Assembly: GCA_016748015.1 (NCBI GenBank)
Contig: JAAOMT010000553.1
Span: forward strand, 80,533-144,532
DNA length: 64,000 nucleotides
Direction: 5' to 3'
Origin: Geosiphon pyriformis
Lineage: Eukaryota > Glomeromycota > Glomeromycetes > Archaeosporales > Geosiphonaceae
The stretch's first letter is position 1, and every line of letters starts with the position of its first letter. The translations under genes and the position numbers were made by a program. Of this stretch, positions 23,826 to 36,394 are shown piece after piece. Under the pieces are notes generated by a model. It was not told the origin of the DNA. It made no database searches and worked only from the letters and a program-made list of their open reading frames with translations.

Positions 23826-24527
23826 CTACTTAGCTTTACTGGCACTTTTGACGTCAAACTTCCAACAGTCTTTATTCACTTGCTTGCGAAGAAAATTCAA
23901 ACACGTATCCAAGAGCCCGCCCAAACCCAAATCCACTAAAACAGCTTGATGGTCCGTGTCAAAATACTCACTGACATTCAAAACTTCACGACGCACTATC
24001 GCATTGACAAGACTCGAGGAGACAAACACGTAATCAATTGTTTTCTTAACACCCTTAAAATTTTCTCAAGTGGGCATCTTTGCAGCCGGGCTACCAACTA
24101 AAGAATTGACCAGACCCAAATCAAAACATCTTTTGAAACTTGCACTTTTATGAGAGCCATCTTCATTAAAATCGCCACCGAGAATGATGAAAGAAGATTC
24201 GTTGACAGCCTTTACAATGAGAGAATTGATTTCACCAGCCTGAGAGAACCAAACCACCGAAGAAGCACTAGCATAAAGCCCCAAAATTGACACAGAAAGT
24301 TTACCCTTGAAAAGTAATTTAATGGAAAGGAGCCGACCAGGCACCTCAGAAATCTTGCACACATGACAAGCCAAAGAAACGTCTATGATAACAGCAACAC
24401 CCGCACCCAAGTGACCAGAGTCCAAACCAGAAGTGAACACTCGGACACCATCAAACTTGTCTGCAATCCACGGACAAACCCTACTTCTCAATTTTGTTTC
24501 AGTAACAATAAAGACCAAATTGTTCAT
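23826..24527 (-). pseudogene. LINE ORF2, APE-type endonuclease domain (one internal stop)
   Basis: Endonuclease/exonuclease/phosphatase-fold domain that would nick target DNA. Visible catalytic boxes on the minus strand: IVTETKL (Glu), GGDFNEDGS (Asp and Asn) and EYFDTDHQAV (Asp-His). The frame is interrupted by TGA after AKMPT; the LINE at 58.6-62.6 kb has Trp there (ASIWSNFRG), so this is a TGG-to-TGA change. A TAG ends the segment just before the RT part. The N-terminus of the domain is missing through 5' truncation. Confidence 0.8.
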
Positions 24528-24535
24528 TTCCTGAT

Positions 24536-25600
24536 TTTTTTAAAACTTAAAACCATTAGCATACATTTTTAAAGCACTAAATAACAATTAATATTTATTA
24601 TTTATATTAAAAATTAATATTAAATTAAAACTAAGTTTTATTATAGTAAGTTTTTTAAAAAAATTGAATTTTTTAAATAAAATAAATAAATTTATAAACA
24701 TATTATATTACAACTTAAATTTTTAATAAATTATATGTTTTTTATTATTATTTTTATTATTTTTATTATTATAAAACATTAAAATTAATTATATAATTAT
24801 TAATTAATTAAAAAAATATATTAAATATTTAAAATATAAATTTTTTTTTATATTTTTATAATTACTTTTTTTTTAAAATTTATTAACAAGTACAATTTAA
24901 TTATTATTTAATATATATAAACAAATTAATATTTATAATTAAATATAATTTATATATTTATTATATATAATCAGTTATTTAAGTTAGTTAAAACTATATT
25001 ATATATTTATATTTATACAAATATTATTATTAAGACTAAAAAAACAGATACTTATTATATAAATTAAAATTAACTGTAAAAACTTTAATAATATTAGATA
25101 TATAAATCATTTTACTAGATAAACTATTAGTTAAATTATATAAATTATAAAAAACAAATATATTATTATTAATAAAATCATTTTTTTTATTATAATTTTA
25201 TATTTAAATTTATATAATTACATATTTTTTCTATAATTTACTATTAAATAACATGTAAAAAAACCAAATATAAGCAAATTTACTTAATAAAATATTTAAA
25301 TAAACAAAAAATATAAGCAAATAAGCTTAATATTTTTGAATATCAATATTATTTTAACAAACCAAATATTAAAAACAAAACTTTTATATATAATAATATA
25401 CAAAATATTATTTAAAACACCAAAAGTAAAAGATTATAAAATTAAAGATAATAAAAATAAAACATTAGTAAATAATACTCAAAATTCAAACAAATTTTTT
25501 AATAACTTTAAACAAATAACAAAATTTGTTTACATTAATTTTTTTACAATAAAAACAAAAAATCCCAAAGTATTATTTATTATTTAAATATTTTTAAACA
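24536..25600. other. Extremely AT-rich region without recognised gene
   Basis: This stretch consists almost only of A and T with long homopolymer and TTATTAAT-like runs. An 83-codon plus-strand frame at 25336-25587 is Lys/Asn/Ile-rich and looks like chance in AT-rich DNA. It may be the remains of older transposons, but nothing can be aligned by eye. Confidence 0.55.
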
Positions 25601-26060
25601 GTATTACTTGTAAAATAAAACAAAAAATTAAAAATTAAAAAAATATAGTAAAAATAACTAGTAGTAAAATATAAGATTATTAGAACATATAATATTAAAA
25701 ATTTTAAAAATACTAATAAAAATTTTAGAAATTTCAAAAATACCAAAAATTCTAAAAATACTTACAAAAATATCAAAATTTCTAGGAATATCAAAATTTT
25801 TAACAATAATTTAGAAATTTTATATTATGAAAATTTATGTATATATAACAAAAATATTAAAAACAGAAAAGACAAATAAATTTAATTAAATAATTAAAAC
25901 CAATTTAATTTTATTTTTATAAATATTTTTTATAATTAAAACAAACTAATACTTAAAATTTATAATTATTTTTAAATAAAATAATTAAATTATATTAAAA
26001 TCTAATTGGTTTTTTATTAATATTATAATAATATTAATAATATTAAAACAATAATTATAA
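25601..26060 (+). repeat. Decayed LTR A relic
   Basis: Starts near TATTACTTGTAAAAT and runs through TTTATGTATATATAACAAAA and AAATATTAAAAACAGAAAAG, which follow the order of the LTR at 30027-30868 (TATTACTCATAAAATAT, TTTATGTATATATAGTAAGA, GTATTAAAAGCAAAAAAAGC). The second half is not recognisable; it ends where the next LINE begins. Orientation is opposite to the LTR at 2358-3144. Confidence 0.5.
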
Positions 26061-26224
26061 AAACTTTTTTTTTCTACATCCTAAATTTTTTAAAGAGTAT
26101 ATTTTTAAAAAGAAAGTTTTTTATTTTTTTTTGTTATTTCTTTGTAAATATTTTTCAAGCAAATAATTTTTTGTAATAAACTTAGTAACTATTTCAGATA
26201 ATATTATGTCTAAAAAGAAAGCAT

Positions 26225-27158
26225 TGTTACTGAAAGTTTTTGGTTTCTTTTCTTGAATGTTGTTAATGTTTGTTTGCTATTAATTCACATTTTCTGAAAG
26301 TTAATAGACTTCCAATAACTGAATTTATATTTAAATTATCTCCTATAATTTGAACTGCTAAATTTATAAGTAAAATAACCAATTCCATACCAGTTACTTT
26401 GTAGTAAAAGTCAACTCTTTCTCAAGAATTGCTTATCTAAAAACTCACTAAAATATGTAGTTATTTTGCTGTAAAAGTCAACTCTTCTATAGGAATTTTG
26501 TCTGTAAACTACCCTAATAATTATTATAATAAAAATAAGAAATATAAAAAAAATATAAAAGAAATAAAATTTTGTCAAGGAAATTGTTTTCTGTTCAGAT
26601 CTGGAGTTACTAACGAATTATTGAAATTGGTAGCTAATTAATTTCAAAATATTAGTTGAGTTTTGGAAGTTTTTAAGTATAAATAGTTAAAAAATTTGGT
26701 TTTCAAGTATTTTGATGTTTTTATTACTTTTTATAAAGTTAATTAATTCGAAGTAAGATAATTGTGAATAAGATATATTTTTTCGAAAAGAAAAGCTCTT
26801 TTTTTATACAACTTGTTATAGTACTAGTCTATAAATTTGAACTTTTTTTTTTGCTATAATTTTGATAAACTAAATATATATTTCAATAAACTATTAACTA
26901 TTTCAGTGAATTATTTATTATTTCAGCAAATTTTTACAAATTTTGGTGAATTTTTAAGTATTATTTAATTCAGAATATTGTGCAATTTGATTATTTTAAT
27001 TTCTATTGTATAAATCAGATTATTAATTAAATAGTAATATTTGATAATTTGATTAAATTATAAGTAATAATTTAAATTAATATTAATATATGCTAATTAA
27101 TAATAAGAATTATAAAGGTAATTTTAATTAGTTAATAGTTAAAATTTTATTGGTAACA
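26225..27158. repeat. Solo LTR B in LINE ORF1
   Basis: A 934-bp LTR B copy (TGTTACTGAAAG...TTGGTAACA) inserted after the fifth or sixth codon of LINE ORF1 (MSKKKA). Flanking 4 bp are GCAT and GTAT, a target duplication with one C-to-T change. ORF1 resumes on the right (KRILYDFVKGFFPKKK, compared with KGTLYGPAGGSFSQKKK in the LINE at 62.4 kb). Confidence 0.85.
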
Positions 27159-27298
27159 GTATTTAAGAGAATTTTGTATGATTTTGTTAAAGGTTTTTTT
27201 CCCAAAAAAAAAATTTTATTGATAATATTAAGCATTTTAATAATAAAAAATATATTTTTTTAGTCAAATCTGGTGTTGATAATAATATATATTCGAAT

Positions 27299-28387
27299 AT
27301 GAACAGTAAGTCTAATAATAGTAAAAATAATAGTGTTTTAGTTGATATTGAAGATGACTTCTTTTTTGTTTTAGCAGTGAATATTTTTAAAGCTAAAAAA
27401 ATGAATACTGGTCTGGTCTGTGGCTCTCCTATTGGTTTAATTAATTATAGCATAAATAAAAATAAAAACTTTTTCCTTTCTTTCTTAATCTTTCTTTTGA
27501 AAAAAAATGAATTGATTTTAAAATAGTAAAGACTTAATTAGAAGTAGCTGTTAAAAAATTTTTGCTTTAGACATTAATTGAAAGAAGTTAGTAATAGCAA
27601 AAACTCTGGTAATTAGAAAATTTTTTTCAATAATCAATGATTTTAAAGGGCTATTATCTTTTCAAAATTTGAAAAAATTATCTAATTAATGTTTACATCT
27701 AAAAAAAATATAAAGAAGACTGTATTATTGGCTGAAAATAAGAAAAATATCATAAATAATAATGTTAAAAAACAAAAAATGTGCTTAGATCAGACTGTGA
27801 TAATTAAAGAAATTTTTATAAATACACCAAAAAAAATAATTATTGATACAATATCTGAGTTTGGACAAATTAAGTTAATTTGATTGCAATTAGTTAGGCT
27901 GTGGCAGAAAACTATAGTGAAGTTTGCCAAATTGGAGCAAACAAATTAGTTGACAGAAAAATGGTTGTTTTTAATTAAAAAAAATTCAATATGTATAGTC
28001 AAGACTGTAAAAGATTGTAAGATTTGAATATTAAGGGATTGTGTTAGAATGCTTTTGTTTATTCTGTTAGTAAAAATAACAGTTTATAATTTTGGTATTT
28101 TTTTAAAAAAAAGAAAAATTTGTATTATCAATTGTTTACTTGAAACTGTCAATAAGGTTTACTATACTGTAATTGGCTTTAAATCAAAGAAAAAACTTGA
28201 ATTTGTCTTTTATATAAAGCCAATTTTTGGTAGTATAAAACTTATTTGGGCTAGAATAAATTTGGTTTGGTGTAAAAAGTGTAGGAGATTTGGTCATTTT
28301 GCTTTAAAGTACAATACACTAAATGCATCTACTCCAAAGCTCTTGAAAATATTTAAAAGACCTATTTCAAATACAAATTGTTTTTAA
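27299..28387 (+). pseudogene. LINE ORF1 (decayed) with zinc-knuckle remnant
   Basis: Nucleic-acid-binding ORF1 of the fragmented LINE. It aligns by eye with the ORF1s at 47.2 and 61 kb: SFEKII then TAA, MFTSKKNIKKTVLLAENKKN, IKEIFINTPKKIIIDTISEF, RLWQKTIVKFAKL, and the knuckle WCKKCRRFGHFALKYN. In the knuckle the last Cys is Tyr (other copies HSALECD/HSVLECD), so zinc binding is lost. Several stops split it into short frames. Confidence 0.7.
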
Positions 28388-29029
28388 TTGGCCAAGTTAT
28401 ATGTAAAAAAAAGTGTTTTTATCTTCCATTTTATTGTCTTTGATAGCAAATTATAAGCACAAATAGTCTTATTTGCTTTTATTTTTAATGATGATGGCTT
28501 TGGTTCTGGTTTTAAGTTGTCTTCTTATGGTATTTTTTATAAAAAAAGAGGTTTTTTGGCTAATTAGAACAATTTTTTAATTAATACCTATTTAGTTTCT
28601 TTGGAATACTTCTTAGAGCTTTTGGCTAATCAGATTTCTGGTATTATATAACAATTAAGCAATATAATACTAGTAACTTTAATGCTCAATTCTTAATTTT
28701 TGCTTTTAGTAGTTTTTGTGTTAGCATTGTTAAAGTTAGATACAGACATAGTTTTGAATGACTCTTAGTTATCTTTTGTTTTTTTTTCTTAGACAATGAA
28801 AAACAAGGTTTTGAATTTAGATTTAAGTAGTTTGAAGGTTTTTATTACTAAGATAGGTGGATTAAAATCAAAATTAGTAGCTTTTAAAGTTTTTGTTGGC
28901 TTAATTTTGAAGAAGTTAGATTAGTTATATGCAAATTCAGATTTTTTGGTATATTTTTTATCTTAATAGATAAGTTTATCTGAAAATTAGCTACATGTAA
29001 TATTAAGAGTATGAAAATTTGGTAAAACA

Positions 29030-30022
29030 AAAGAACATTGTTTATTGGTATTTGAAATCTAAAAATATGATTTTTATTTATATTAAGATTAAGTTGAGGT
29101 TTAATATTAGGTTATAGATTGAAAATAAGTTTAATAGTATTTGAATTTTTATATTAAGTATTTAAAAAAGTTTTTTTGGTGCTAAAATAACTGTTGTTAT
29201 AAACTATTCTTTGATTTGACATGTGTCAAAGGTTAAAAAAGTTTCTAACAAAGTCATTTTAGTTTGGTTGTTGTTTAAAGACAAATTTTCAGTTATAGTT
29301 CTAAGTTTATATGCTAATGTATCAACCAGAATGTGATTTAATTAGGCTTTTAATGTTAATTTAGTTATTTTTAATGTAATCAATTCTAGCTTCTTTGTAA
29401 TTCTGGATGGTAATTTCAATAAGAATGGTTCTAAAAAGTGTACAAGTTTTAAGAAATGTTCAAATATAAGTTTAATTAACTTATTAAATGGATATTTTTT
29501 GGTTAAGTTAACTACTTAAAACAATTTCAGATAAGTAAAAAAGATTATTGACTATATTTTTATAAGTAAAAGTCTGTTTTCAGCAATTATTGAATATAAG
29601 ATTAGATCTGTATTTGAGTTCTTTAATACTGATCATAAGACAATTATAGTTTTAGTTAGATTAAAAAGTCTATTAAATGTTTATTTAAACAATGTTTATA
29701 AGTAAGCTAATAAAGATTAGTAAAAGTTTTAAATTAAGGATACAAATAAGGTTAAATAGATGCATTTTAAAGATTGTTCTTCTGTTAAATTGTTGACAGC
29801 ACTAAGTAATTTTGTAAATACAAAGAATAAAAAAAATCTGTATAAAATATGAAAAATGTTAAAAAATGTTGTAATTAACTTGACTGATAAGGTGTTTATT
29901 AAACATTGGTTCTATAATTTTGATTGTTCAAAAAACAAACAATCTTTGAAGTTTTTCAAACTAAAATTATTAATTGGTAAGATAGTAAAAAATTTGAATT
30001 CAAGTAGAGTGTCTGATTTTAA
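29030..30022 (+). pseudogene. LINE ORF2 endonuclease and RT start (decayed)
   Basis: Endonuclease boxes can be read through stops: VILDGNFNKNGSK (GDFN has become GNFN), YIFISKSLFSAII and FEFFNTDHKTIIV (Asp-His kept). RT fingers begin afterwards (KKNLYKI, NVVINLTDKVFIKHWFYNF) and break off at SRVSDFK where a solo LTR inserted. The LINE at 19.8 kb gives the same order. Not functional. Confidence 0.7.
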
Positions 30023-30026
30023 ATAG

Positions 30027-30868
30027 TATTACTCATAAAATATAGAAATTATATATTAGTACATAAATTAGCCAATTAGAATAGATATAGTAAAAGTAAA
30101 ATTCCAGAATTTCTTTTAGAGAAATTGCAGGATTTTAGAATTACAGAATTTCTATATGAAGAATTACAAAATTTTAAGAATTTCTGAATTCTTGGCTAGA
30201 AAATTGAAGAATTTAAGGAATCTTGTATAATAAAATTTATGTATATATAGTAAGAGTATTAAAAGCAAAAAAAGCAATTCTAGAAAAATTCAATAGAGTT
30301 TTATTAATTTAGAACAATACCCTTTCTTCAAAAGATAGTTTTTTATGACTTAAAGTAAAATCGTTCCCATATTAATAAAATTATTCATTATTCTCAAATC
30401 CATATTATTATCCACTACTTAACCTGCTGACACAATAGCTCTTGATCACAGCTATTAACAAGACACTTATTTCTTATTTTATTTTATTTTATTTTTTTAT
30501 TTTTTTATTTTTTTTTATTTTTTTTTATTTTATTTTCTTTTGTTGTTCACTAAATTGATTAAAAAGATTAAGCACTGAGTTATTGATGTCAAAAATTGTC
30601 TGATAAAAAACCTTTGCAAAAAAGTAAATACTTAAAATTAAGGATTATTTACCAGAGAATTGTTGGCCACCAAGCCAAGAAAAAAATTGATAAAATTATG
30701 ATTTCAGAAGGCTACTAAAACAAGTATTGAATCTCTGTCCATTATACAAAGAACTTAACCAAAATCTTTAGATCACAAAAACCTTCAGATACCAACACCA
30801 TTATATCAATTAAGTACCAAGTTATAGGTTTGTTATTTGTTTCAGACTCCAAATAATTATCTGTAACA
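30027..30868 (+). repeat. Solo LTR A in LINE RT
   Basis: An 842-bp LTR A copy in the orientation opposite to the one at 2358. Ends are TATTACTCAT and ATCTGTAACA; flanks ATAG and ATGG fit a 4-bp duplication with one transition. LINE reverse transcriptase text breaks at its left edge and resumes at its right edge. Contains a long T-rich run (about 30475-30535). Confidence 0.8.
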
Positions 30869-31176
30869 ATGGCTTGTTAAAGTCTGGTTAATCATTAATA
30901 ATACTAAGACTTTTAAAGTTATTGTTATGTTCCATAATAGTATAGAACCAATAAAAATTATTGAATATTTGTCAAAAATTAAGAAGAGATATTAAAAATC
31001 AAAATACTATAAATTAGAAGTAGTCAAAGATGCATTTATCAAAAATGTGATTAAAAAGCAAATAGAAAATTTTAGTTTGGATAAAAAAAACATGATAAAA
31101 AGTGTTTTAAAATAATTTTTTTGCAAGATTGTTCTGAATCATTTAGTAGTTAAAGAAAAGTTGATTTTGGAACTAG

Positions 31177-31954
31177 TATTATAGATAATTATTTAGAGTA
31201 TTAGAACAAATAACAAACTTGTAACTTAGTGCTTAATAGCTGAAAATATTGGTAATTTTTGAAGGTTTTAGAATCTGAAAATTTTGGTTAAGTTTTTTAT
31301 ATAATAAACAGAGATTTAATTAATGGTTTTTTCTGTGAATTTTTTTTTAGCATAATAGCCAGTTTATTTTGGCAGTTATGCTCTTCTAATAAATTATTCT
31401 TAAATTTCTACTCTTGTTCCTAAGTTTTTTATTAAACTATTTTTGACATCAAATACTCAATGCTTAATTTTTTTAATTAATTAGTAAACAACAAAAAAAT
31501 AAAACAAAAAAAAACAAAAAATTAGCATCCTATTAATAATCATAATTAAAAGCTATTGGTTTAGTATAATTAAGTATTAAATTTTATTAATATAGAGTAT
31601 TAATAGTATAGAATAGATTAATATTTCTTTAATCAAATAATGATAATATAAATTTGAATGATAATAGATGTTTTATTGATATAAGTATAATTTTATTTTA
31701 AGTTATAAAAAACTATTTTTTGAAAAAAGAAGTATTGTTGTTTTGAGTTAATTTAAATTTTATTAAATACTTTTTCTGCTTTTAACATTTTCACTATATA
31801 TTCATAATTTATGTTATATAAGATTCTTTAAATTTTTTAATTCCTTTAAAAAAAATCTTGGAATTCTGGAATTCTGGAATTTTTCTTTTTATTATGTTTA
31901 TTTTTGATTGGTTATTTTACCTATTATTATAATTTCTAATTTTTATAAGTAATA
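31177..31954 (-). repeat. LTR A, 3' LTR of the internally deleted element
   Basis: A 778-bp LTR with TATTATAG and TAAGTAATA ends (decayed TG/CA). The minus-strand text just inside it is a purine tract (AAAAAGAAAGAATAA). It retains the AAACAGAGATTTAATTAATG segment shared by all LTR A copies. Confidence 0.8.
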
Positions 31955-31973
31955 TTATTCTTTCTTTTTAATA

Positions 31974-34900
31974 TTAAGCTCTATTGAAATCTCTTAAATT
32001 TCTTAAATCTATATTGATATATAAGTAAGATTCTAATCTGATGGCAGTTTTTCTGGAATATCTAAAATTAAATTTTGTATTAGTATTATATACATGTTTT
32101 GACATAATATCTTTATTATTATTACTGAACCATTTAAGTTTCTGCTTCTTTAAAAGATTTGAGAGCATGATATATTGTTTAAGATTGTAATTGGAGTTTA
32201 AATTATTATTATTATTATTGTCATAGTGAATAGTATTAGAAATGGTGTTGTTATTATTATTACAGTCTAAATTGTAATTGAATTTTAATTTTGATTCCAA
32301 AACATACTTATTGATTGGTTTTTTTTCTTCAAAAAATGAATAGATCATGTATAATAACAAATTTTAAATAAGATCATAATTATCACAATATTCAAAGTTA
32401 CTGAAAATTAGGCAATATTTACAAAGTCTAATATTTAAATGTTCTAAACACTGCTCTTGTTTTTTTTAAGTAGGTGCTAGATTTTAATAATAAAGTGGTT
32501 TTTTCTTTAGTCTTAATGAATATAAAACATGCCAACTATTATTTGTTTCTTTTGAAAAGATAATAGTTTAAGATTTGTTCTCTTTTTTTTTTCTTGTTAT
32601 TCCAGAATAGAATTGATAATAGCTTATTGTGGTTGTTATTAATTTATAAAACTTGATAAACTTCTCAGATAGGTTTGTTTATTTTTTTAAATTCGATTAG
32701 TAATGGTGTTTGAATTGGTTTAAAGTGTTTGCAAGTAGCTGGTACTCAAGTATGCTGATTATTTTGACTGAGCTGTAGCTTTTGTATGGTCCAGTTAAGT
32801 ACAGGATTGGTTTTAAACAGCCAGTTATTACCAATAAGAGCTTAATATTGTGTGGCTTCTATGACTAGAACTTTGATTAATACAATGATATCATTGACTT
32901 CAAAAAAAAGGCATCAATTTTGCCAATAGAAGTCTTTATTGTTTCATTGGCTATAATGATTTTAGTGTTGGCAGTTTGATTAACTTAGTGACTTAATTGG
33001 TCTATAAGTTGTTGTGTGATAATATTGTCTGCTAAACTACTATCAAGAATTAGTTTAATAGAATGGCCATTAACTTTGGCATTAATATACATAGCAGTAA
33101 TTGGTTTAGTGTTAAGAACAGCTTTACTAAAAAGAAACATTGTTAAGAATCTTTCTAATTTGAAAGAGAAGATGACTGTAAGTAACTTGTTTTCAATAAT
33201 TGTTATTGGTAGAATATTATTGGAAAGTTGTTGTTTTGGCTGTTTTAAATTGTTAGATTGAATGTTTTCTAAGGTAATTAAGAGACTTAAATAGTTCTAA
33301 AAATTTGGGTTTTGGGTGTACTCACTTTTCAAATTTCTTGGACATAATTTTGATATCTAATTTTAAGAACTGAAAATTGGTTGGTGCATAACCATTGCCA
33401 ATCTTCAGTTTTGTTGTACATGAATAATTCTTGGTCTTTGGCTTTCAATTAGTATTAACACAGTATTTTATAGTGGTGCTTGAATTTATTGGGGTTGATA
33501 AATGATTTGTGGTTGTGGCTAATATATTATTAATGCTAAAGTCTAATATACTGGAAGTAGATATATTGGTTGTTATATCATTAGAGTGTAATGAGATTGA
33601 TATTAATATTGTTCCTAATTCAAGATATAATTTGGAATTTGAGATCTACAATTGGGTTTTAATATTAACTTCCCAATTATTAGTTGTTAAATCTAAAATA
33701 ACAATCTGCTTTTAGATAGCTTTGTTTATTACAATAATAGCAATTACACATTTGTTGTTGTCATAATTGATTGGCTGATAATAATAACAGATGTAATTAA
33801 TTTTGGAAATAATTAAAGTTTTCTGAATTATTACAACATTGAGAAGATTAATAAATTGCTTAATTATTAGCTAAGTATTTCTTGATTTTCTGATTGATAG
33901 TTTTGCTAAATTGCTTCAATTTGATATCTAATTCAGATGATCTATTCATCACTAAATTTATGGCTTAAACATAATTGGCTTTAAAATTTGCTAATTTAAA
34001 ATTTCTGGTGTGAGTGACTGCATTTTAGAAAGTATTTGAGTACATTAGACATACTTGTTGTAGTAAACCACTACATAATTCACAAATAAACTGGTTTAAA
34101 ATCTGTGTTGCTATAAAATAGTTAGCTTTAATTGCCTAGATTTGGTGCATATTCTTGTAAAAGCATTTCAAATAAGTGATAACTGCTTCAATATCATTTT
34201 GTTTAATTGTGGTGAAACTAGTTAATAAGCAATTGATGATATTATTATTGCTGAAATATTGTAGAAATGTTGTTACTAGAGGTTTTTGGTCTCTTTTCTG
34301 GAATATTATTAATGTCTGTTTGTTGTGAATTCACGTTTCTAGAAGTAATTGAACCTCCAATAACTGAATTTATTTTCAAATTATCTCCTATAATTTGAAC
34401 TGCTAGGCTTATAAGTGGAATGGTCAATTCCATACCAATTACTTTGTGTAATTACATTGTAGTAAATGTCAACTCTTTCCCAAAAATTGCTCATCTGGAA
34501 GCTCATTAAAAATATGTAGTTACTTTGCTGTAAAAGTCAACTCTTCTACAAGAATCTTGTTTATAGGCTACTTTAATAATTATAATAAGAAAAAAAAGAA
34601 AAATAAAAGAAATGTAAAAGAAATAGAATTGTATTAAGAAAAAACGTTTTCTATTCAGACCTGAAGTCATTAACAAATTACTGAAATTAGTAGCTAATCA
34701 ATTCCAAAATATTAGTTGTGTTGAGAGAATTTCAAGTGTAATAATTTTAAAGGATTTGGTTTTCGAATATTTAATTTTTATTTGAGATGTGTAAAAGATG
34801 ATTTGTTCTAATTAAGATATTCAAAGTAAAATACTATGGTAAAATACTATAAGAAAATACATTTTCTTAAAAAGAAAAGCTTTTTTTTTATACAACATGT

Positions 34901-36300
34901 TGTAGTACTAGTCTTTAAACTTGCACTTTTCTTTTTGCTCTAATTTTAGTAAACTAAAAATACATTTTGGTGAACTACAAGTTATTTATACAAACTATTG
35001 ATTATTTTGGCCAATTTTTCATCAATTTTGGCGAATTTTGACTATTTTAAATGGTTCAGGGTATTGTGTAATTTGATCATCTTAATTTCTATGGTACAAA
35101 TCGAATTATTAATTGAGTAATAATATTTGATAATTTGATTAAATAATAAATAATAATTGAAATGATAATAGTATATGCTAATTAATAATAAGAATTATGA
35201 AAATAATTTCATGCTAATTAATAGCTAAAATTCTACTGATAACAATGTGGTTTTAAATATGTCTAAATCTTAAGATTTGTTTACAAGATTTTAATACCAC
35301 AAGTTAATGGTGTTTTGAAGAAAGTATAAGATAGTTTAAAGTACTCTGGTATTATTTTATTCATTAACTGTGATGGCTTTTTCCATATTGTTTAGTCATA
35401 CTTAAGTATTGTTCTCTTTATTGGTAAATTTTTCTAATTTGGCAATAAGTGTATATGTTATTGATACAATTAATAATTGTTGTTAGAGTTGTTGCTAAGT
35501 GGCAATTAATGCTATTAGTAATTGATTAATTAGAACAACAAAAGGTAAGTTTTATTGAATAATAAGAATGAAGTTTGAATTGTTCAAGTTTTATTAGATT
35601 TGAACAATTAGAATTTGTATTTTCAGGTTATCTAAAATCAAATTTTGATTATTATTTCTTTAATTGTTATTTTTCTTTTCTTCTGAATTGATGTTTTTTC
35701 AATAACTGGTAGATTCGAAATTTAGTTAAAGTAACAGTAATCAAAGTCTTGATAGTGTTATTGGTCACAATTTAAATTTTTTAAAGAAATTGCTATAGAT
35801 TCCTAATAGTTTGGCTTTCTTTTAATTATTTTAGAATAGAACTCTGGATAATAGTGTTTTTGCAGTTGATAATAATATGGATTCAGATAGTATGTGAATA
35901 GTATTTTTTAATATATAATGATATAATAAGTGAATGGATAAAATAACTCTTGGTTTCTTTCAAGTAGGCAGTTGTATTTTTCTTGATATCTCTACTAGAG
36001 TTTATAATTTTTTTTTGTCTACAAAAATAATAAAAAATTTCTGTTGGGGTAATTCTTAATTTTTTAATTTATCTCTGTGATTAATAAAGCAAACAAATAG
36101 TTTTGTAAAAACATAATGCTTTAAAGTAATTTACTATAGAAATTTTTAAGAGCAGTTTTTAGATCTCTTTGATTTTTCAAGCAGAATTTAATTTTTTTGT
36201 TGATATAAAAATTGAAAGCTGATTTTGCTAACCAATAATTACTTGTTAGTTCAAGATGAGTTTAGTAATGTTAAAATAAAAATTTTGTAAATTTTAAATG
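31974..36300 (-). pseudogene. Gag-protease-dUTPase remnants of the deleted element
   Basis: Peptides read on the minus strand include the dUTPase start FNFRYSRKTAIRLESYLYIN at the left, protease VTENSLTVIFSF-like text at 33.0-33.25 kb, and gag text around 33.85-34.25 kb and 35.25-35.8 kb. Asn runs (NNNNN) occur near 32.2 kb, as in the matching place of the 3.1-12-kb element. All frames are broken. Plus-strand frames at 33016 and 33509 are antisense shadows. Confidence 0.65.
34271..35244. repeat. Solo LTR B nested in gag of the deleted element
   Basis: A 974-bp LTR B copy (TGTTACTAGAGG...CTGATAACA) flanked on both sides by ATGT (34267-34270 and 35245-35248), an exact 4-bp target duplication. 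Third level of nesting: solo LTR in an LTR element in a LINE. Confidence 0.9.
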
Positions 36301-36394
36301 ATTTTTTCTTATAATTTTTTGATTTGTTACTTTTACAGATAGTTGATATTAATGCTAGTTTTTTGTTGAATTATATTTCACAAGAAGCACCAAA

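Larger units (their letters stand above)
19806..24535 (-). mobile_element. 5'-truncated LINE (endonuclease-RT-RNase H), best-preserved LINE copy
   Basis: Minus-strand non-LTR retrotransposon running from inside the endonuclease (about 24.53 kb) to an A-rich tail at about 19.81 kb (TTTTATTTTAACGAGTGAGG on the plus strand). ORF1 and the first part of the endonuclease are missing, typical of incomplete target-primed reverse transcription. Base composition is clearly less AT-rich than all other LINE copies here, so it is the youngest. ORF2 spans 24527-19932 in one frame with four stops: TGA near 24.07 kb, TAG near 23.83 kb, TAG near 20.33 kb and TGA near 20.13 kb. Confidence 0.85.

Noticed and set aside
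25336-25587. 83-codon Lys/Asn/Ile-rich plus-strand frame
   Set aside because: Composition is what chance gives in nearly pure A/T DNA; no motif.
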